64,000 bases of DNA from Christiangramia fulva (GCF_003024155.1 NZ_CP028136.1:3534001-3598000), one strand, 5' to 3'. Positions 16,186-25,831 are shown, counted from the stretch's first letter. Notes: generated from the letters alone by a model not told the origin. Program-made: numbers and translations.

Positions 16186-17529
16186 ATGGACAAAAAAAAG
16201 CTTAAAGAAAAAGTAACGGAGGTGATCTTTGAAAACCTTATTCAGGGTTACAGCGAAAGCCAGGACACCTCTTACACTTTTATCAAACCTTCGAAAAAAT
16301 TTTACAGTTACCAGTATTTCTGGGATACCTGTTTTCATATTTATATTTTATGCGCTATTGGAGAAACAGGCCTGGCGAAAGACTGTTTTCGTACCCAATT
16401 CGCCATGCAGTCTGAAAACGGCTTCGTTGGCCATATACATTACTGGAATAATGTAATGCCGGCGCGAATCACTGATATTTTCCAAAATCGAATAGGTTTA
16501 GGGCGAAAACTAGTTCAATCCCACATGAGTTCCCTCATTCAGCCTCCTTTAATCGCGCAGGCACTTCAGAAGATTTGGGAAACTACAAAAGATGAAGATT
16601 ACCTTCGGGAAATGCTTCCCAAACTTAAACTTTATTTTGAGTGGCTTGCGAAAAACAGGGATTTTGATGATGACGGGCTAATTTCAATTATCAGTCCGTT
16701 TGAATCAGGAATGGACTGGAAAGCTTCTTATGATCCTGTAGTTAATTTTCACCACGGAAAAGCCAATAAAAAATTATTCTGGAAAATGGTGGGAATAGAT
16801 TACAGGAATTTCTGGCGTGATTATGACCATGAGAAGATCGCAAAAAGAGATAAGTTCAGGGTTAAGGATGCAGGATTTAATACGGTCTATATTCAGAATC
16901 TGAGAGCCATGGGTAAATTATGTGAAGATATTGGTGATGAGGATTCCAGGCTTTATCAGAAACGCTTTGAACAGGTTCGCAAGACCATGATCGAAAAGAT
17001 GTATGATGAAGAAGATAAAGCCTTCTATGACCTGTACGGAAAAAATGACGAAAAAATCAAAATTCTTACCGCTACCATTTTCTTCCCGGTGATCATTGAA
17101 GGAATGCCCGAAGAAATTTGCCAGGATATTATAAAAAATCACTTTTTCAATAAAGAAGAATTCCATACAGAATATCCTGTACCCTCTTTATCAATAAACG
17201 ATCCGGCATTTAATCCCGGGCAGTCAATGTATATTTGGAGAGGGCCTACCTGGATCTTTAATAACTGGTTCATGCACCAGTTCTTCCTGGAACAGGGCAA
17301 TGAAGAAGAAGCCAAACACCTCATAGATGCGATCAAAAAATTGATCGATAAAAGTGGTTTTCGCGAATACTATAACCCGTTTACCGGTGAAGGTTACGGC
17401 GCCCATAATTTTACATGGGGAGGTCTTGTTCTCGATATGATCCATCGCGATGAAGAATACAAAAAGAAAAAATCGGGAAAATCAGAAGGTTCTAATCAAT
17501 CAAAAGAATCAAATAAAAAAGCAGGTTAA
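16186..17529 (+). CDS. MGH1-like / GH63-type (alpha/alpha)6-barrel glycoside hydrolase
   Basis: 447 residues, no signal peptide, so probably cytoplasmic. The barrel carries QYFWDTCFH near residue 43, FESGMDWKASYDP near 178-190 (the Asp of ESGMD aligns with the general acid of GH63/trehalase-like enzymes), and YYNPFTGEGYGAHNFTWGG near the C-terminus with the second carboxylate (Glu). The tail is a Lys/Ser-rich run. An alpha-glucoside or mannosylglycerate-type substrate is typical of the group; none is shown here. Last gene of the plus-strand operon, 39 bases after the SDR fusion. Its stop overlaps the convergent stop of the next gene. Confidence 0.85.
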   Translation: MDKKKLKEKVTEVIFENLIQGYSESQDTSYTFIKPSKKFYSYQYFWDTCFHIYILCAIGETGLAKDCFRTQFAMQSENGFVGHIHYWNNVMPARITDIFQNRIGLGRKLVQSHMSSLIQPPLIAQALQKIWETTKDEDYLREMLPKLKLYFEWLAKNRDFDDDGLISIISPFESGMDWKASYDPVVNFHHGKANKKLFWKMVGIDYRNFWRDYDHEKIAKRDKFRVKDAGFNTVYIQNLRAMGKLCEDIGDEDSRLYQKRFEQVRKTMIEKMYDEEDKAFYDLYGKNDEKIKILTATIFFPVIIEGMPEEICQDIIKNHFFNKEEFHTEYPVPSLSINDPAFNPGQSMYIWRGPTWIFNNWFMHQFFLEQGNEEEAKHLIDAIKKLIDKSGFREYYNPFTGEGYGAHNFTWGGLVLDMIHRDEEYKKKKSGKSEGSNQSKESNKKAG

Positions 17530-18086
17530 TTTTTTCCATTTTCAGGAACTTTTGCATCGCGGTTTACAAATGAAGATACTCCGCGAATAAAATCGTTCAC
17601 AATATCTTCCATGGTTTTGCGTGCTTCCGAAGTTAAAGGAAGTGGTTTATTGTTGAGGGAATAAAAAGCCCATTGTTTAGGTCCGCCAACTATTGCAAAA
17701 GCCGGAGCATTAGGGCTACTGATTTCGACGATTTCTACATCATACCTGATCTTTCCATCCTTAAAACGGAAAGCAAGATCAAACATGGCATCCCAGGTAT
17801 AGCTATTCCCATTGTCTTTGATCGTAAAAGCACTTGGCACGAAGACCTGATACTCCAAATAGTCATTTTTAATATCACGGCTAACTGCTGTTTCGGGATT
17901 ATCGAGAGTAAATTCAGCCCACATTTTTGCAGCGAGATAAAGTTCTGCAGCCGATTTACCAGGATATTCACGAATCACCGAATCTTCAAATCCCGCTGAA
18001 GAAAGCGTAAATTTTTCGGCTGTTTTCTGAGCATAAGTTCCAAGGAATATAAAGCTAAATATCAGGCTAAGTGTAAAAGTTTTCAT
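17526..18086 (-). CDS. Secreted protein, DUF4468-like (TBP-like fold)
   Basis: 186 residues from the ATG at 18086 (an upstream TTG at 18104 is in frame but less likely). A signal peptide (MKTFTLSLIFSFIFLGTYAQ) sends it to the periplasm or beyond. The mature part has the DUF4468 pattern: a helix with AAKMWAEFTL, strands with TWDAMFDLAFRFKDGKIRYDVEI, and a final FNRGVSSF-like helix. Function unknown. It is the last gene of the epimerase-VKOR-SPW operon, 40 bases downstream, and its stop overlaps the glycosidase stop. Confidence 0.75.
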   Translation of the reverse strand: MKTFTLSLIFSFIFLGTYAQKTAEKFTLSSAGFEDSVIREYPGKSAAELYLAAKMWAEFTLDNPETAVSRDIKNDYLEYQVFVPSAFTIKDNGNSYTWDAMFDLAFRFKDGKIRYDVEIVEISSPNAPAFAIVGGPKQWAFYSLNNKPLPLTSEARKTMEDIVNDFIRGVSSFVNRDAKVPENGKN

Positions 18087-18126
18087 ACTTCGGTTATTTT
18101 TCAAAATTATATTTTTAGGTTAAAAT

Positions 18127-18501
18127 TTATTGTTTTTCAGCTTCTTTCAGATGTTGTGGATTTTTCTGCCATAATGAACTCCATCCACCGCCATAGCGTT
18201 GTTCAATACTTCCTTTTATTGTGGCAAAGAAAATCACCAGAACTCCACTAAGCATATTGCTAACTATCGCCAAAGTACTGTCATAGCCAAGGATCCAGGG
18301 TGCGACGAGCAGCCAGGCACCCATGGGGAAATTCCATTTTCGCACTCCGCGGGTTGCTTCCCACATAGAAACAACCGCAAAAGTAACAATCACCGGCCCG
18401 ACGATATGACCGTTATTGGAGGCCGCCGAGCCATATTGAAAAATCCCCGGCGCGCTCATCAGCCATAATCCTATAATGCTATTTAAAATTCCTCCCCACA
18501 T
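18127..18501 (-). CDS. SPW-repeat membrane protein
   Basis: 124 residues with four membrane helices and two SPW-type repeats: GLWLMSAPGIFQY near residue 11 and GAWLLVAPWILGY near 62. The family is of unknown function and is often encoded beside redox or stress genes. It starts one base after the VKOR stop, so the two are surely co-transcribed. Confidence 0.88.
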   Translation of the reverse strand: MWGGILNSIIGLWLMSAPGIFQYGSAASNNGHIVGPVIVTFAVVSMWEATRGVRKWNFPMGAWLLVAPWILGYDSTLAIVSNMLSGVLVIFFATIKGSIEQRYGGGWSSLWQKNPQHLKEAEKQ

Positions 18502-18502
18502 A

Positions 18503-19066
18503 TTATTTTACTTTTTGAATTTCAGATTTCACTCCCCAAAATGCTTTCCATGTTGAAGCATTCGATCTTCTCACGCGTTGCATAAATTGCAAGCTTGCCA
18601 GCATTTCGTCCATTGCAGGACCGATCATCATTATGGAGATCACTGCCGAACAAAGGCAAAGTGTACACCAGGCCGAGAATAATACCGGTTGAAAGACCAC
18701 CAGCATCACGCTTACAAAACCCAGCGGACCCACCGCCAGTCCAAAAACGATCACGATCCATGGCATTTTTCGCCATCTTTGTGTACCTCCGATTATTCCG
18801 GTAACGGCATCCACCAGATATCCGAAGGCCCCTAAAGCGGCATCGGGTATGGGCAACACATTAGAAACTTTTGATTCGAGAATTTTAATACTTCCGTTTC
18901 CGAAGAAAGGATCCCACACATCATTGGTTATATGGAGCTGGTACACTGCCAGGTAACTGGCTATAAGAAAACCGAAAATTGCCAGTATTACAATAGGAAT
19001 ACGTTGGGACCAGGTGGCGGGATTATAATCCCAGCCCGGTGGAATGTTTTCTTTTTTATTGCTCAT
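18503..19066 (-). CDS. Vitamin K epoxide reductase (VKOR)-family membrane protein
   Basis: 187 residues with four or five helices. The active-site pair C134-TL-C137 is in SAWCTLCLCS on a membrane helix, and PDAALGAFGY aligns with the PxxxxGxxxY region of VKORs. The periplasmic loop that usually bears a second cysteine pair (here WDPFFGNGSIKILESK) has none. Typical bacterial VKORs use loop cysteines to relay electrons from DsbA to quinone, so this version must accept electrons differently or from another protein. It sits one base after the epimerase stop. Confidence 0.85.
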   Translation of the reverse strand: MSNKKENIPPGWDYNPATWSQRIPIVILAIFGFLIASYLAVYQLHITNDVWDPFFGNGSIKILESKVSNVLPIPDAALGAFGYLVDAVTGIIGGTQRWRKMPWIVIVFGLAVGPLGFVSVMLVVFQPVLFSAWCTLCLCSAVISIMMIGPAMDEMLASLQFMQRVRRSNASTWKAFWGVKSEIQKVK

Positions 19067-19067
19067 A

Positions 19068-20141
19068 TCACTTCAGGTTATTTGCTTTATACCAGGCATC
19101 AGGATCTTCTTTCAGGTTTTCTATGATCACGGGCAAAGTATCCATTAGCCGATGTTTTGGTTCCCAGTCTATAAGTTTTTTCGCTCTTGAAATATCAAGC
19201 TCATAATGGTCATCTGCCCGGTCTATCATCCAGGGCTTAATGAAGGGATCTCCTATTAGATTTTGTGTCCAGGCACCGGCTTTGGCAATAGATTTTGGCA
19301 CTTCATGGGTTTCCCATGCTTTCCCGTGAATAAGTTTTCCTATTTTATCCTGCAATTCCTGGTAGGTGGGAGTTTCGGGTTCACCTATATTGATCGCTAT
19401 TTCATGAGGCAGGTCATGACGATGCTCCACGGTTTTTTCAAGCGCATCAAGCACATCTTCCAGGTGAACAAAAACATCACCATGGTTGACATCTCCCGAA
19501 TAAAAATGACTTATTAGTTCTTTTTCATAAATACGTTTGATCTGCTGGGTAATGGGAATGGAATGTCCCATTTCGTTGTAGATACCGGCAATTCTTAAAA
19601 AAACGGTATTAATTTTTTCGTTATTTTTCCTGATAAGATCTTCGGTAATGATTTTTGATTCGGGATAACCCCAGTTGGCTTCTACGGGACAATCTTCATG
19701 AATTTTAGTTCCCGGTTCCACAGGTTTATAAATCAAATCGGAACTTGAATAAATAAACTGATCTACTTCAAAATCCTGCAACTGATTCAGAAATTTACGG
19801 GTTCCCTTAACATTGATCTCATCATAACCCGGGCTATCTTTAGTATTAAAACTATAATAGGCGGCCAGGTGAATGACAGAAGCAATCTTGCTTCCATAAC
19901 CATAGCGAATTCGCTCCATCGCGGCGTCGATAGCCTTTTCGTCTTTTATATTGAAATTGACACATTCGGCTTCCAATGGCGGATATGGAGGTCCTACTCT
20001 ATCGAGGCCTACGACCCTGTATCTTTTCGCGAGCCTTTTGATCAGGGAGCGGCCAATAAGACCACTGCTGCCACTAATTACAATGACTTCCTTATCTTCC
20101 AATCTCGCCCCTTTTGTGGGGTGATGAATGATTTCATCCAT
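19068..20141 (-). CDS. NAD-dependent epimerase/dehydratase (extended SDR)
   Basis: 357 residues. N-terminal Rossmann motif GSSGLIGRSL (about 24-33) following VIVISGSSG, then VIHLAAYYS (the usual HLAA motif), SSSDLIY and a YPESK active-site Tyr-Lys (W-GYPESK). The C-terminal part is the substrate domain. It probably acts on a nucleotide sugar or sterol-like alcohol, but the substrate is not evident. It is the first gene of a tight minus-strand operon with VKOR and SPW genes. Confidence 0.87.
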   Translation of the reverse strand: MDEIIHHPTKGARLEDKEVIVISGSSGLIGRSLIKRLAKRYRVVGLDRVGPPYPPLEAECVNFNIKDEKAIDAAMERIRYGYGSKIASVIHLAAYYSFNTKDSPGYDEINVKGTRKFLNQLQDFEVDQFIYSSSDLIYKPVEPGTKIHEDCPVEANWGYPESKIITEDLIRKNNEKINTVFLRIAGIYNEMGHSIPITQQIKRIYEKELISHFYSGDVNHGDVFVHLEDVLDALEKTVEHRHDLPHEIAINIGEPETPTYQELQDKIGKLIHGKAWETHEVPKSIAKAGAWTQNLIGDPFIKPWMIDRADDHYELDISRAKKLIDWEPKHRLMDTLPVIIENLKEDPDAWYKANNLK

Positions 20142-20281
20142 AAATAATGATTGATTTTTTGGTTTGAGGTTATTCTAAATTTAGAAAGAAGGGACAAGAA
20201 CCCCAAAATAAGAGGCACTTACAGGTGAGGAATTAACCAAATTTTATCAAACTACAACTTTATTTTAACCTTCTGCAAGGA

Positions 20282-20289
20282 TAACTTTG
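20282..20289 (+). promoter_or_regulatory. -7 box for the aldo/keto reductase gene
   Basis: TAACTTTG fits TAnnTTTG and lies 73 bases before the ATG at 20362, within the 220-base divergent gap (20142-20361). No strong -33 match. The rest of the gap shows no gene. Confidence 0.45.
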
Positions 20290-20361
20290 AAATAATAGTT
20301 AAATATTCGTCAAACAAATGCTTCTGAAGCAGGAATTTTTATTTTAAAAAAAACTTTGATT

Positions 20362-21315
20362 ATGGAATACAAAAAATTAGGTAATACAGAACTTAAGGCA
20401 GCACCCATAGTTTTTGGGGGAAATGTATTTGGCTGGACGGCCGATGAAAAACAGTCTTTCCAACTACTAGACAGCATACTCGAGAAAGGATTTAATATGA
20501 TAGATACCGCCGATGTTTATTCGCGCTGGGCAAAAGGCAATACCGGAGGTGAATCTGAAAGTATCATAGGCCGATACCTGAAGGAACGAAAGAATAGAGA
20601 AAAGCTCATTATCGCTACAAAAGTTGGATCCAGCATGCGGGAAGGAGGTGAAAAAGATATTTCAAAAGAACATATTTTGGAAGCTGTTGATGATTCCCTT
20701 CGCCGACTTCAAACAGATTATATCGATCTTTATCTAACGCATTGGGATGATGATAAAACACCTGTTGAAGAAACTCTCGACGCCTATCAAACGCTAATAA
20801 AACAAGGGAAAGTAAGATATATAGGAGCTTCAAATTTATCACCCGAACGCCTGAAAGCATCTCTGGAAGCCTCGAAAAATGAAGGATTGCCAAAATATGA
20901 AGTTTTTCAGCCTGAGTACAGTCTTATGCAACGGGAAAAATTTGAAGGCGAGATCAGGGAAATCTGTGAAAAGGAAAACCTGGGCGTAATTAGTTATTTC
21001 TCGCTCGCCAGCGGATTCCTTACCGGGAAATACAAATCAAAAAGCGACATTGAAGGCCGGGAACGTGAGAAATTTCTGAAAAATTATTTTGATGAGCGCG
21101 GAGAAAGAGTCCTGGAAGTTTTGAAAAATACCGCCCGTAAATACGAAGTCTCAGAAGCTGCGGTCGCTTTGAGATGGATCATTCAAAGACCGGGAATTAC
21201 GGCTCCTATTGCAAGTGCCACTAAATTATCCCAATTAAAAGCTTTTGATGAAGCGGTTGATTTCCAGATGAAAACAGAAGATATGGACGCGCTTACTAAA
21301 GCAAGCTCAAAATAG
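20362..21315 (+). CDS. Aldo/keto reductase
   Basis: 317 residues from the ATG at 20362; an in-frame TTG two codons upstream is less likely. The catalytic tetrad is visible: D48 and Y53 (DTADVYS), K87 (ATKVGS) and H127 (LTHWDD). NADPH-binding strand near IQRPGITAPIASATKLSQL. It reduces aldehydes or ketones; the substrate is not evident. It resembles the YhdN/YajO-type group. It ends directly against the stop of the convergent hisS. Confidence 0.92.
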   Translation: MEYKKLGNTELKAAPIVFGGNVFGWTADEKQSFQLLDSILEKGFNMIDTADVYSRWAKGNTGGESESIIGRYLKERKNREKLIIATKVGSSMREGGEKDISKEHILEAVDDSLRRLQTDYIDLYLTHWDDDKTPVEETLDAYQTLIKQGKVRYIGASNLSPERLKASLEASKNEGLPKYEVFQPEYSLMQREKFEGEIREICEKENLGVISYFSLASGFLTGKYKSKSDIEGREREKFLKNYFDERGERVLEVLKNTARKYEVSEAAVALRWIIQRPGITAPIASATKLSQLKAFDEAVDFQMKTEDMDALTKASSK

Positions 21316-22686
21316 TTATTTTAATTTTTCAATTAATGCCCTGAGGTCTATGGCATTCTGTTCGCCAGATTTCATATGCTTCAGGGTAAATTTTTGCGCT
21401 TTCATTTCTTCATCACCCGCCAGAACTACGTAAGGAATATTCCGTTTATCGGCGTGCTTCATCTGTTTGCCCATTTTTGTGTCTTCGGGATACAGTTCAG
21501 CAACTATACCTTCTTTTCGCAATTCCCTAACCGCTTTCATTGCATAAAAGGCTTCCTTTTCTCCAAAATTGATAAAAAGGACCTTTGTTCCGGCAGTAAC
21601 CGTTTCAGGAAAAAGATCAAGCTCTTCCAATACCATGTAAATTCTGTCGAGGCCGAAGGAAATCCCTATACCACTCATATTTTTTAATCCGAAAATACCG
21701 GTAAGGTCATCGTAGCGACCGCCACCGCCAATAGATCCCATTTTCACATTTTCAGGCGCGGCAACTTCAAAAATTGCGCCGGTGTAATAATTGAGTCCGC
21801 GGGCGAGGGTAACTTCGAGGTCTGGTTTGGCCGTTTTCAAAGGCATTTCTTCAATAGCTTTCTGAATGAATTCAAGCTCTGCAATACCTTTTTTACCTAT
21901 TTCAGAAGCGGAAAGAATATTCTTCAAACCTTCAATTTTAGCGGCAAAATCGCCATTAAGACCAAAAATTGGCTGAATTTTATCAATGGCTTCTTCTGAA
22001 ATCCCTTTTTCGCGCATTTCTTTTACCACCCCATCCTTGCCAATTTTATCAAGCTTGTCTAAGGCCACGGTAAAATCGATCAGTTTATCGCTCTCTCCGA
22101 TCATTTCGGCAAATCCGGAAAGAACTTTACGATTATTGATCTTGATGGTCACTCCATCCAGGCCGAGGCTACTAAACACGGAATCATACAACTGAATAAA
22201 TTCCACTTCCTGCCAGAGGCTGTCGCTGCCAACCACATCGGCATCGCACTGAAAGAATTCACGAAAACGGCCTTTTTGAGGACGATCTGCACGCCACACC
22301 GGCTGAATTTGATAGCGTTTAAACGGAAACTCGATCTCATTTTGATGTTGCACCACGTACCTGGCAAAAGGCACGGTAAGATCATAGCGCAGCGCTTTTT
22401 CACTGATTGAAGGGGTCAATTTTGGGCTATCCATTTCCTGCAAAGCATTTTTATCGGCTTTTTTAAGAAAATCTCCTGAATTGAGAATTTTAAAAATAAG
22501 CCGGTCTCCTTCATCGCCATATTTACCCATAAGAGTAGAAGAATTTTCGAAACTAGGGGTTTCAATGGGCTGAAAACCAAATTTTTTAAATTCAGTTTTT
22601 ATCTTATCAAAAATATAGTTTCTTCTTGCAACTTCTTCCGGAGAAAAATCACGGGTTCCTTTAGGGATGGATGGTTTTTGTGCCAT
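21316..22686 (-). CDS. hisS: Histidyl-tRNA synthetase
   Basis: 456 residues, a class II synthetase. Motif 2 region [17 protein letters not shown] and the histidine-specific signatures [14 protein letters not shown] and [14 protein letters not shown] are intact. The C-terminal anticodon-binding domain ([18 protein letters not shown] onward) is complete. It has the small insertion near residue 85-110 common in Bacteroidota HisS. Essential for translation. Confidence 0.97.
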   Translation of the reverse strand: MAQKPSIPKGTRDFSPEEVARRNYIFDKIKTEFKKFGFQPIETPSFENSSTLMGKYGDEGDRLIFKILNSGDFLKKADKNALQEMDSPKLTPSISEKALRYDLTVPFARYVVQHQNEIEFPFKRYQIQPVWRADRPQKGRFREFFQCDADVVGSDSLWQEVEFIQLYDSVFSSLGLDGVTIKINNRKVLSGFAEMIGESDKLIDFTVALDKLDKIGKDGVVKEMREKGISEEAIDKIQPIFGLNGDFAAKIEGLKNILSASEIGKKGIAELEFIQKAIEEMPLKTAKPDLEVTLARGLNYYTGAIFEVAAPENVKMGSIGGGGRYDDLTGIFGLKNMSGIGISFGLDRIYMVLEELDLFPETVTAGTKVLFINFGEKEAFYAMKAVRELRKEGIVAELYPEDTKMGKQMKHADKRNIPYVVLAGDEEMKAQKFTLKHMKSGEQNAIDLRALIEKLK

Positions 22687-22814
22687 ATTATTTTCGCCTT
22701 CTTTTTTATGGAATGCAAATATCTTAATTTTTAAGCGAACTCGAACAAATTCACAATTTTAAGTAACAAAGCTGTAATTTTAGAGTCTAACCTGTAAGTA
22801 AGAAAAAAATAAAT

Positions 22815-24053
22815 ATGTTTTCACTGTTCCGGGAAAATATCCGAATAGCTATAGATTCTATCCGCACACAGCCCCTGCGCACGATTTTAACGGTTTTGAT
22901 CATTGCCATTGGGATTACCGCGCTCGTAGGAATTTTAAGTGCGGTTGCCGCCCTGGAAAATACTATCAGTACTAATTTTTCTTCAATGGGAGCCAATACT
23001 TTCAGCTTGCAGAGATATGACTTCAGACGGCAGCAATTTGGCGATCAAAAGCAGAAGGTGAATCCTATCATTAGTTATAATGAGGTGAAACAATTTGAAA
23101 ATGACTATCAATATCCGCAAACAAATACGGCCATTTCATTTACCGGCACGAACGGGGCAGAAGTAAAATATGAAAATGAAAAGACCGATCCTGATGTGGC
23201 GGTGTTGGGGGTAAATGAGAATTTTCTCGGCAATTCGGGACTTGATGTTGAAGAAGGACGCGATTTTAACTTTTTTGATATTAAGAATAATAACAATGTT
23301 GCGGTTGTGGGATCAGATTTTAAAGAAGGTATTTTTAAAGGACTCAATCCGCTTGGCAAAACCATTAGTATAAGAGGTGCTAAATTTAAAGTTATTGGAG
23401 TGCTGAAATCCCAGGGGAGCACCTTTGGAAATAGCCAGGATCTGCGAGTTTTTATTCCACTGCAGCATGCGCGCTCGCTTTTTTCACAACCTAATATTAA
23501 TTACAGTGTGAGCGTCAAGGTAAAAGATAAAAATTTTCTTGAACCAGCTCAGGATGAAGCAATTACCACTTTTAGAAATATACGCGGACTCAATCCTATT
23601 GAAGAAAACAACTTTGCCATTGAACATAGCGACGACCTGATTAACCGGGCCCTTTCAATTACCAGCGCACTTAATGTAGCCGCATGGATCATTTCTATCA
23701 TTACCATTTTCGGATCGTCCATAGCTTTGATGAATATTATGCTTGTTACTGTTGCTGAACGCACCCGTGAAATTGGGGTTAGAAAAGCCCTTGGTGCGAA
23801 AAATAATACCATTGCGACACAATTTTTCCTGGAAACCCTGGTAATTGGTCAAATGGGAGGAATTTTAGGAATTATCTTCGGAATACTGATAGGCTATACG
23901 GTTTCCAAATCATTGGAATTTGATTTCACAACTCCGTGGATGGCGATGTTCTGGGCCACAACAATTACGATCCTGGTTGCTATTCTCGCCGGAAGTTATC
24001 CGGCAGCAAAAGCCGCGAAGCAGGATCCTATTGAGTCGCTTCGCTACGAGTAA
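22815..24053 (+). CDS. MacB/FtsX-type ABC transporter permease
   Basis: 412 residues. An N-terminal helix (LRTILTVLIIAIGITALVGI), a long periplasmic MacB-like domain (about 45-285) and three C-terminal helices, ending in SYPAAKAAKQDPIESLRYE, the usual FtsX-family end. The cytoplasmic signature VTVAERTREIGVRKALGA is present. It would pair with an ATPase encoded elsewhere, since none is adjacent. Likely lipid, lipoprotein or peptide export; substrate unknown. Confidence 0.92.
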   Translation: MFSLFRENIRIAIDSIRTQPLRTILTVLIIAIGITALVGILSAVAALENTISTNFSSMGANTFSLQRYDFRRQQFGDQKQKVNPIISYNEVKQFENDYQYPQTNTAISFTGTNGAEVKYENEKTDPDVAVLGVNENFLGNSGLDVEEGRDFNFFDIKNNNNVAVVGSDFKEGIFKGLNPLGKTISIRGAKFKVIGVLKSQGSTFGNSQDLRVFIPLQHARSLFSQPNINYSVSVKVKDKNFLEPAQDEAITTFRNIRGLNPIEENNFAIEHSDDLINRALSITSALNVAAWIISIITIFGSSIALMNIMLVTVAERTREIGVRKALGAKNNTIATQFFLETLVIGQMGGILGIIFGILIGYTVSKSLEFDFTTPWMAMFWATTITILVAILAGSYPAAKAAKQDPIESLRYE

Positions 24054-24181
24054 CAGATTTTAATTTATCATTTTAAAAATGTACGAATGTGAAAATAGGT
24101 GTCCTTATTTTCTTATTAACGCATTGAAACATACATCTGTTACAATCATCTAATTTCTGATTTTCTAATTATCTGATTAAA

Positions 24182-24655
24182 TCAGTCCTGAACCACATTT
24201 TCAAAAAACCTGTATAAATCTCCTTTGGTAATATTGGCACCCTGTTTGATCAGCGCGAAAATGTCTTTATTCCGGTCGTCACTAATGGCTTTTGTAGAAG
24301 TATAAATATTTACCGAATCATCCATGAGGTTGTTCTGGAGCCAATTATAACCTTCAGTCGTGGTAATATCAATGGCGTCATTTTCAATCTTAACCGCGAT
24401 AAGGTTCATAGTCGCAGCCGTTATATTAAAAAGATACATCTGGTTAGGGGAAAAATGCTCCAAATACTCCACCTTATTGAGCACACCTTCCCAAATAAGG
24501 TCGCTGAAAATATCCAGTTCCTCTTCGGCTACCTCAGGTTTTTCATTTTTTATCTTATCCCATTCCTCAACAGTTATAGATTGGGTCGCAAGGAAATTTA
24601 TGAATTCCTGATGCATTTCTTCAAACTGTTCTTTTGTTAATCGGGCGTATTTCAT
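24182..24655 (-). CDS. Conserved flavobacterial protein, DUF6495-like
   Basis: 157 residues, acidic, soluble, no signal peptide. Starts MKYARLTKEQFEEMHQEF. Segments such as LIWEGVLNKVEYLEHFSPNQ and GYNWLQNNLMDDSVNIYTS are features I associate with DUF6495 proteins of Flavobacteriia. Function unknown. It lies behind the rplI terminator and is probably transcribed on its own. Confidence 0.78.
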   Translation of the reverse strand: MKYARLTKEQFEEMHQEFINFLATQSITVEEWDKIKNEKPEVAEEELDIFSDLIWEGVLNKVEYLEHFSPNQMYLFNITAATMNLIAVKIENDAIDITTTEGYNWLQNNLMDDSVNIYTSTKAISDDRNKDIFALIKQGANITKGDLYRFFENVVQD

Positions 24656-24671
24656 AGATCAACTTTCCTTT

Positions 24672-24709
24672 AAATAAAACAGCCTGCTCATTTTAGATGA
24701 ACAGGCTGT
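24672..24709 (-). terminator. Rho-independent terminator of the rpsF-rpsR-rplI operon
   Basis: A 13-bp stem (24679-24691 with 24697-24709, one wobble pair) with a five-base loop; on the minus strand it is followed by TTTTATTT. It sits 20 bases after the rplI stop. Confidence 0.85.
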
Positions 24710-24728
24710 AGAATATGAGTAAAATAGA

Positions 24729-25178
24729 TTACGCTTCAGCGACAACGTCAAAGGTGAAGTTAGAAACAACTTCACGATGAAAACGTAAAGTAGCTTCATA
24801 CTGTCCCAGCCTTTTGATGTTTCCACCAGCGATGCTAATATACTTTCTGTCGATCTCCACTCCTTCTTTAGAAAGGGCCTGAGCAAGATCGGCATCTGTA
24901 ACTGAACCAAAAAGCTTATCTCCAGCTCCTGCCTTGGCAGTTAATTTGATCTCAATACTATTAAGTTTTTCAGCCTGTTTCTTAGCTTCATCTATATTCT
25001 TTTGTTCCTTATAGGCTCTCTGCTTAAGCGTCTCTGCCAAAACCTTCCTGGCAGAAGGAGTTGCCAATTCAGCAAAACCCTGTGGAATAAGATAGTTTCT
25101 GCCGTAGCCGTTTTTAACTTCTACAACATCATCTTTAAAGCCTAATTTCTCTACGTCTTTTTTAAGAATCACTTCCAT
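24729..25178 (-). CDS. rplI: 50S ribosomal protein L9
   Basis: 149 residues, the standard L9 length. N-terminal RNA-binding domain with KDVEKLGFKDDVVEVKNGYGRNYLIP, a long connecting helix (TLKQRAYKEQKNIDEAKKQ) and the C-terminal domain with LFGSVTDADLAQAL. Third gene of the rpsF-rpsR-rplI operon, 12 bases after rpsR. Confidence 0.98.
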   Translation of the reverse strand: MEVILKKDVEKLGFKDDVVEVKNGYGRNYLIPQGFAELATPSARKVLAETLKQRAYKEQKNIDEAKKQAEKLNSIEIKLTAKAGAGDKLFGSVTDADLAQALSKEGVEIDRKYISIAGGNIKRLGQYEATLRFHREVVSNFTFDVVAEA

Positions 25179-25190
25179 ATCTGCCTCTTT

Positions 25191-25490
25191 TTATTTTAAT
25201 AAATCACCTACATAAGGCATTAATGCCAGGTGGCGTGCACGTTTTACGGCAGTAGCCACTTTTCTCTGGAACTTCAAAGAAGTACCTGTTAAACGTCGGG
25301 GTAACAATTTACCCTGTTCGTTTACAAAACCCATTAAAAAGTTAGGATCTTTGTAATCTACATATTTGATCCCAGATCTTTTAAAACGGCAGTATTTCTT
25401 AGCCTTGGTGGTTTCAATATTAAGAGGAGTAAGATACCTGATCTCTCCGTCTTTTTTTCCTTTTGCCTGTTGTTCAATAGATGTTGCCAT
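25191..25490 (-). CDS. rpsR: 30S ribosomal protein S18
   Basis: 99 residues with the S18 core [39 protein letters not shown] and [12 protein letters not shown]. The N-terminal 20 residues are an extension typical of Bacteroidota S18. No zinc-type CxxC is present. It begins two bases after the rpsF stop. Confidence 0.98.
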   Translation of the reverse strand: MATSIEQQAKGKKDGEIRYLTPLNIETTKAKKYCRFKRSGIKYVDYKDPNFLMGFVNEQGKLLPRRLTGTSLKFQRKVATAVKRARHLALMPYVGDLLK

Positions 25491-25492
25491 GA

Positions 25493-25831
25493 TTACGCTT
25501 TTTCCTTGTTACGTTTTCTTCTTTTTTCAGCCCATTCGATCGCATACTTATCTAATTTTACAGTTAGATAACGCATCATACGCTCGTCTCTTCTGAATTC
25601 AAGTTCTAAAGGCTCGATCACTTCACCGGGAGCCTTAAATTCGAATAAGTGATAAAAACCACTTTTTTTGTGCTGGATTGGGTAAGCAAGTTTTTTTAGC
25701 CCCCAGTCTTCTTTAGCTACCATCTCGGCCCCTCTCGAAACAAGAAAATCTTCGTATTTCTTTACTGTTTCCTTTATCTGCTCATCAGATAAAACGGGAT
25801 TCAAGATGAAAACAGTTTCATAGTTGTTCAT
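25493..25831 (-). CDS. rpsF: 30S ribosomal protein S6
   Basis: 112 residues with the S6 fold: [40 protein letters not shown] and [18 protein letters not shown]. Ends in a basic RKRNKEK tail. First gene of the operon with a strong promoter 31 bases upstream. Confidence 0.98.
   Translation of the reverse strand: MNNYETVFILNPVLSDEQIKETVKKYEDFLVSRGAEMVAKEDWGLKKLAYPIQHKKSGFYHLFEFKAPGEVIEPLELEFRRDERMMRYLTVKLDKYAIEWAEKRRKRNKEKA

Noticed and set aside
24091..24112. Hairpin between the permease and the DUF6495-like gene
   Set aside because: An imperfect AT-rich stem with a three-base loop and a bulge; too weak to call a terminator.
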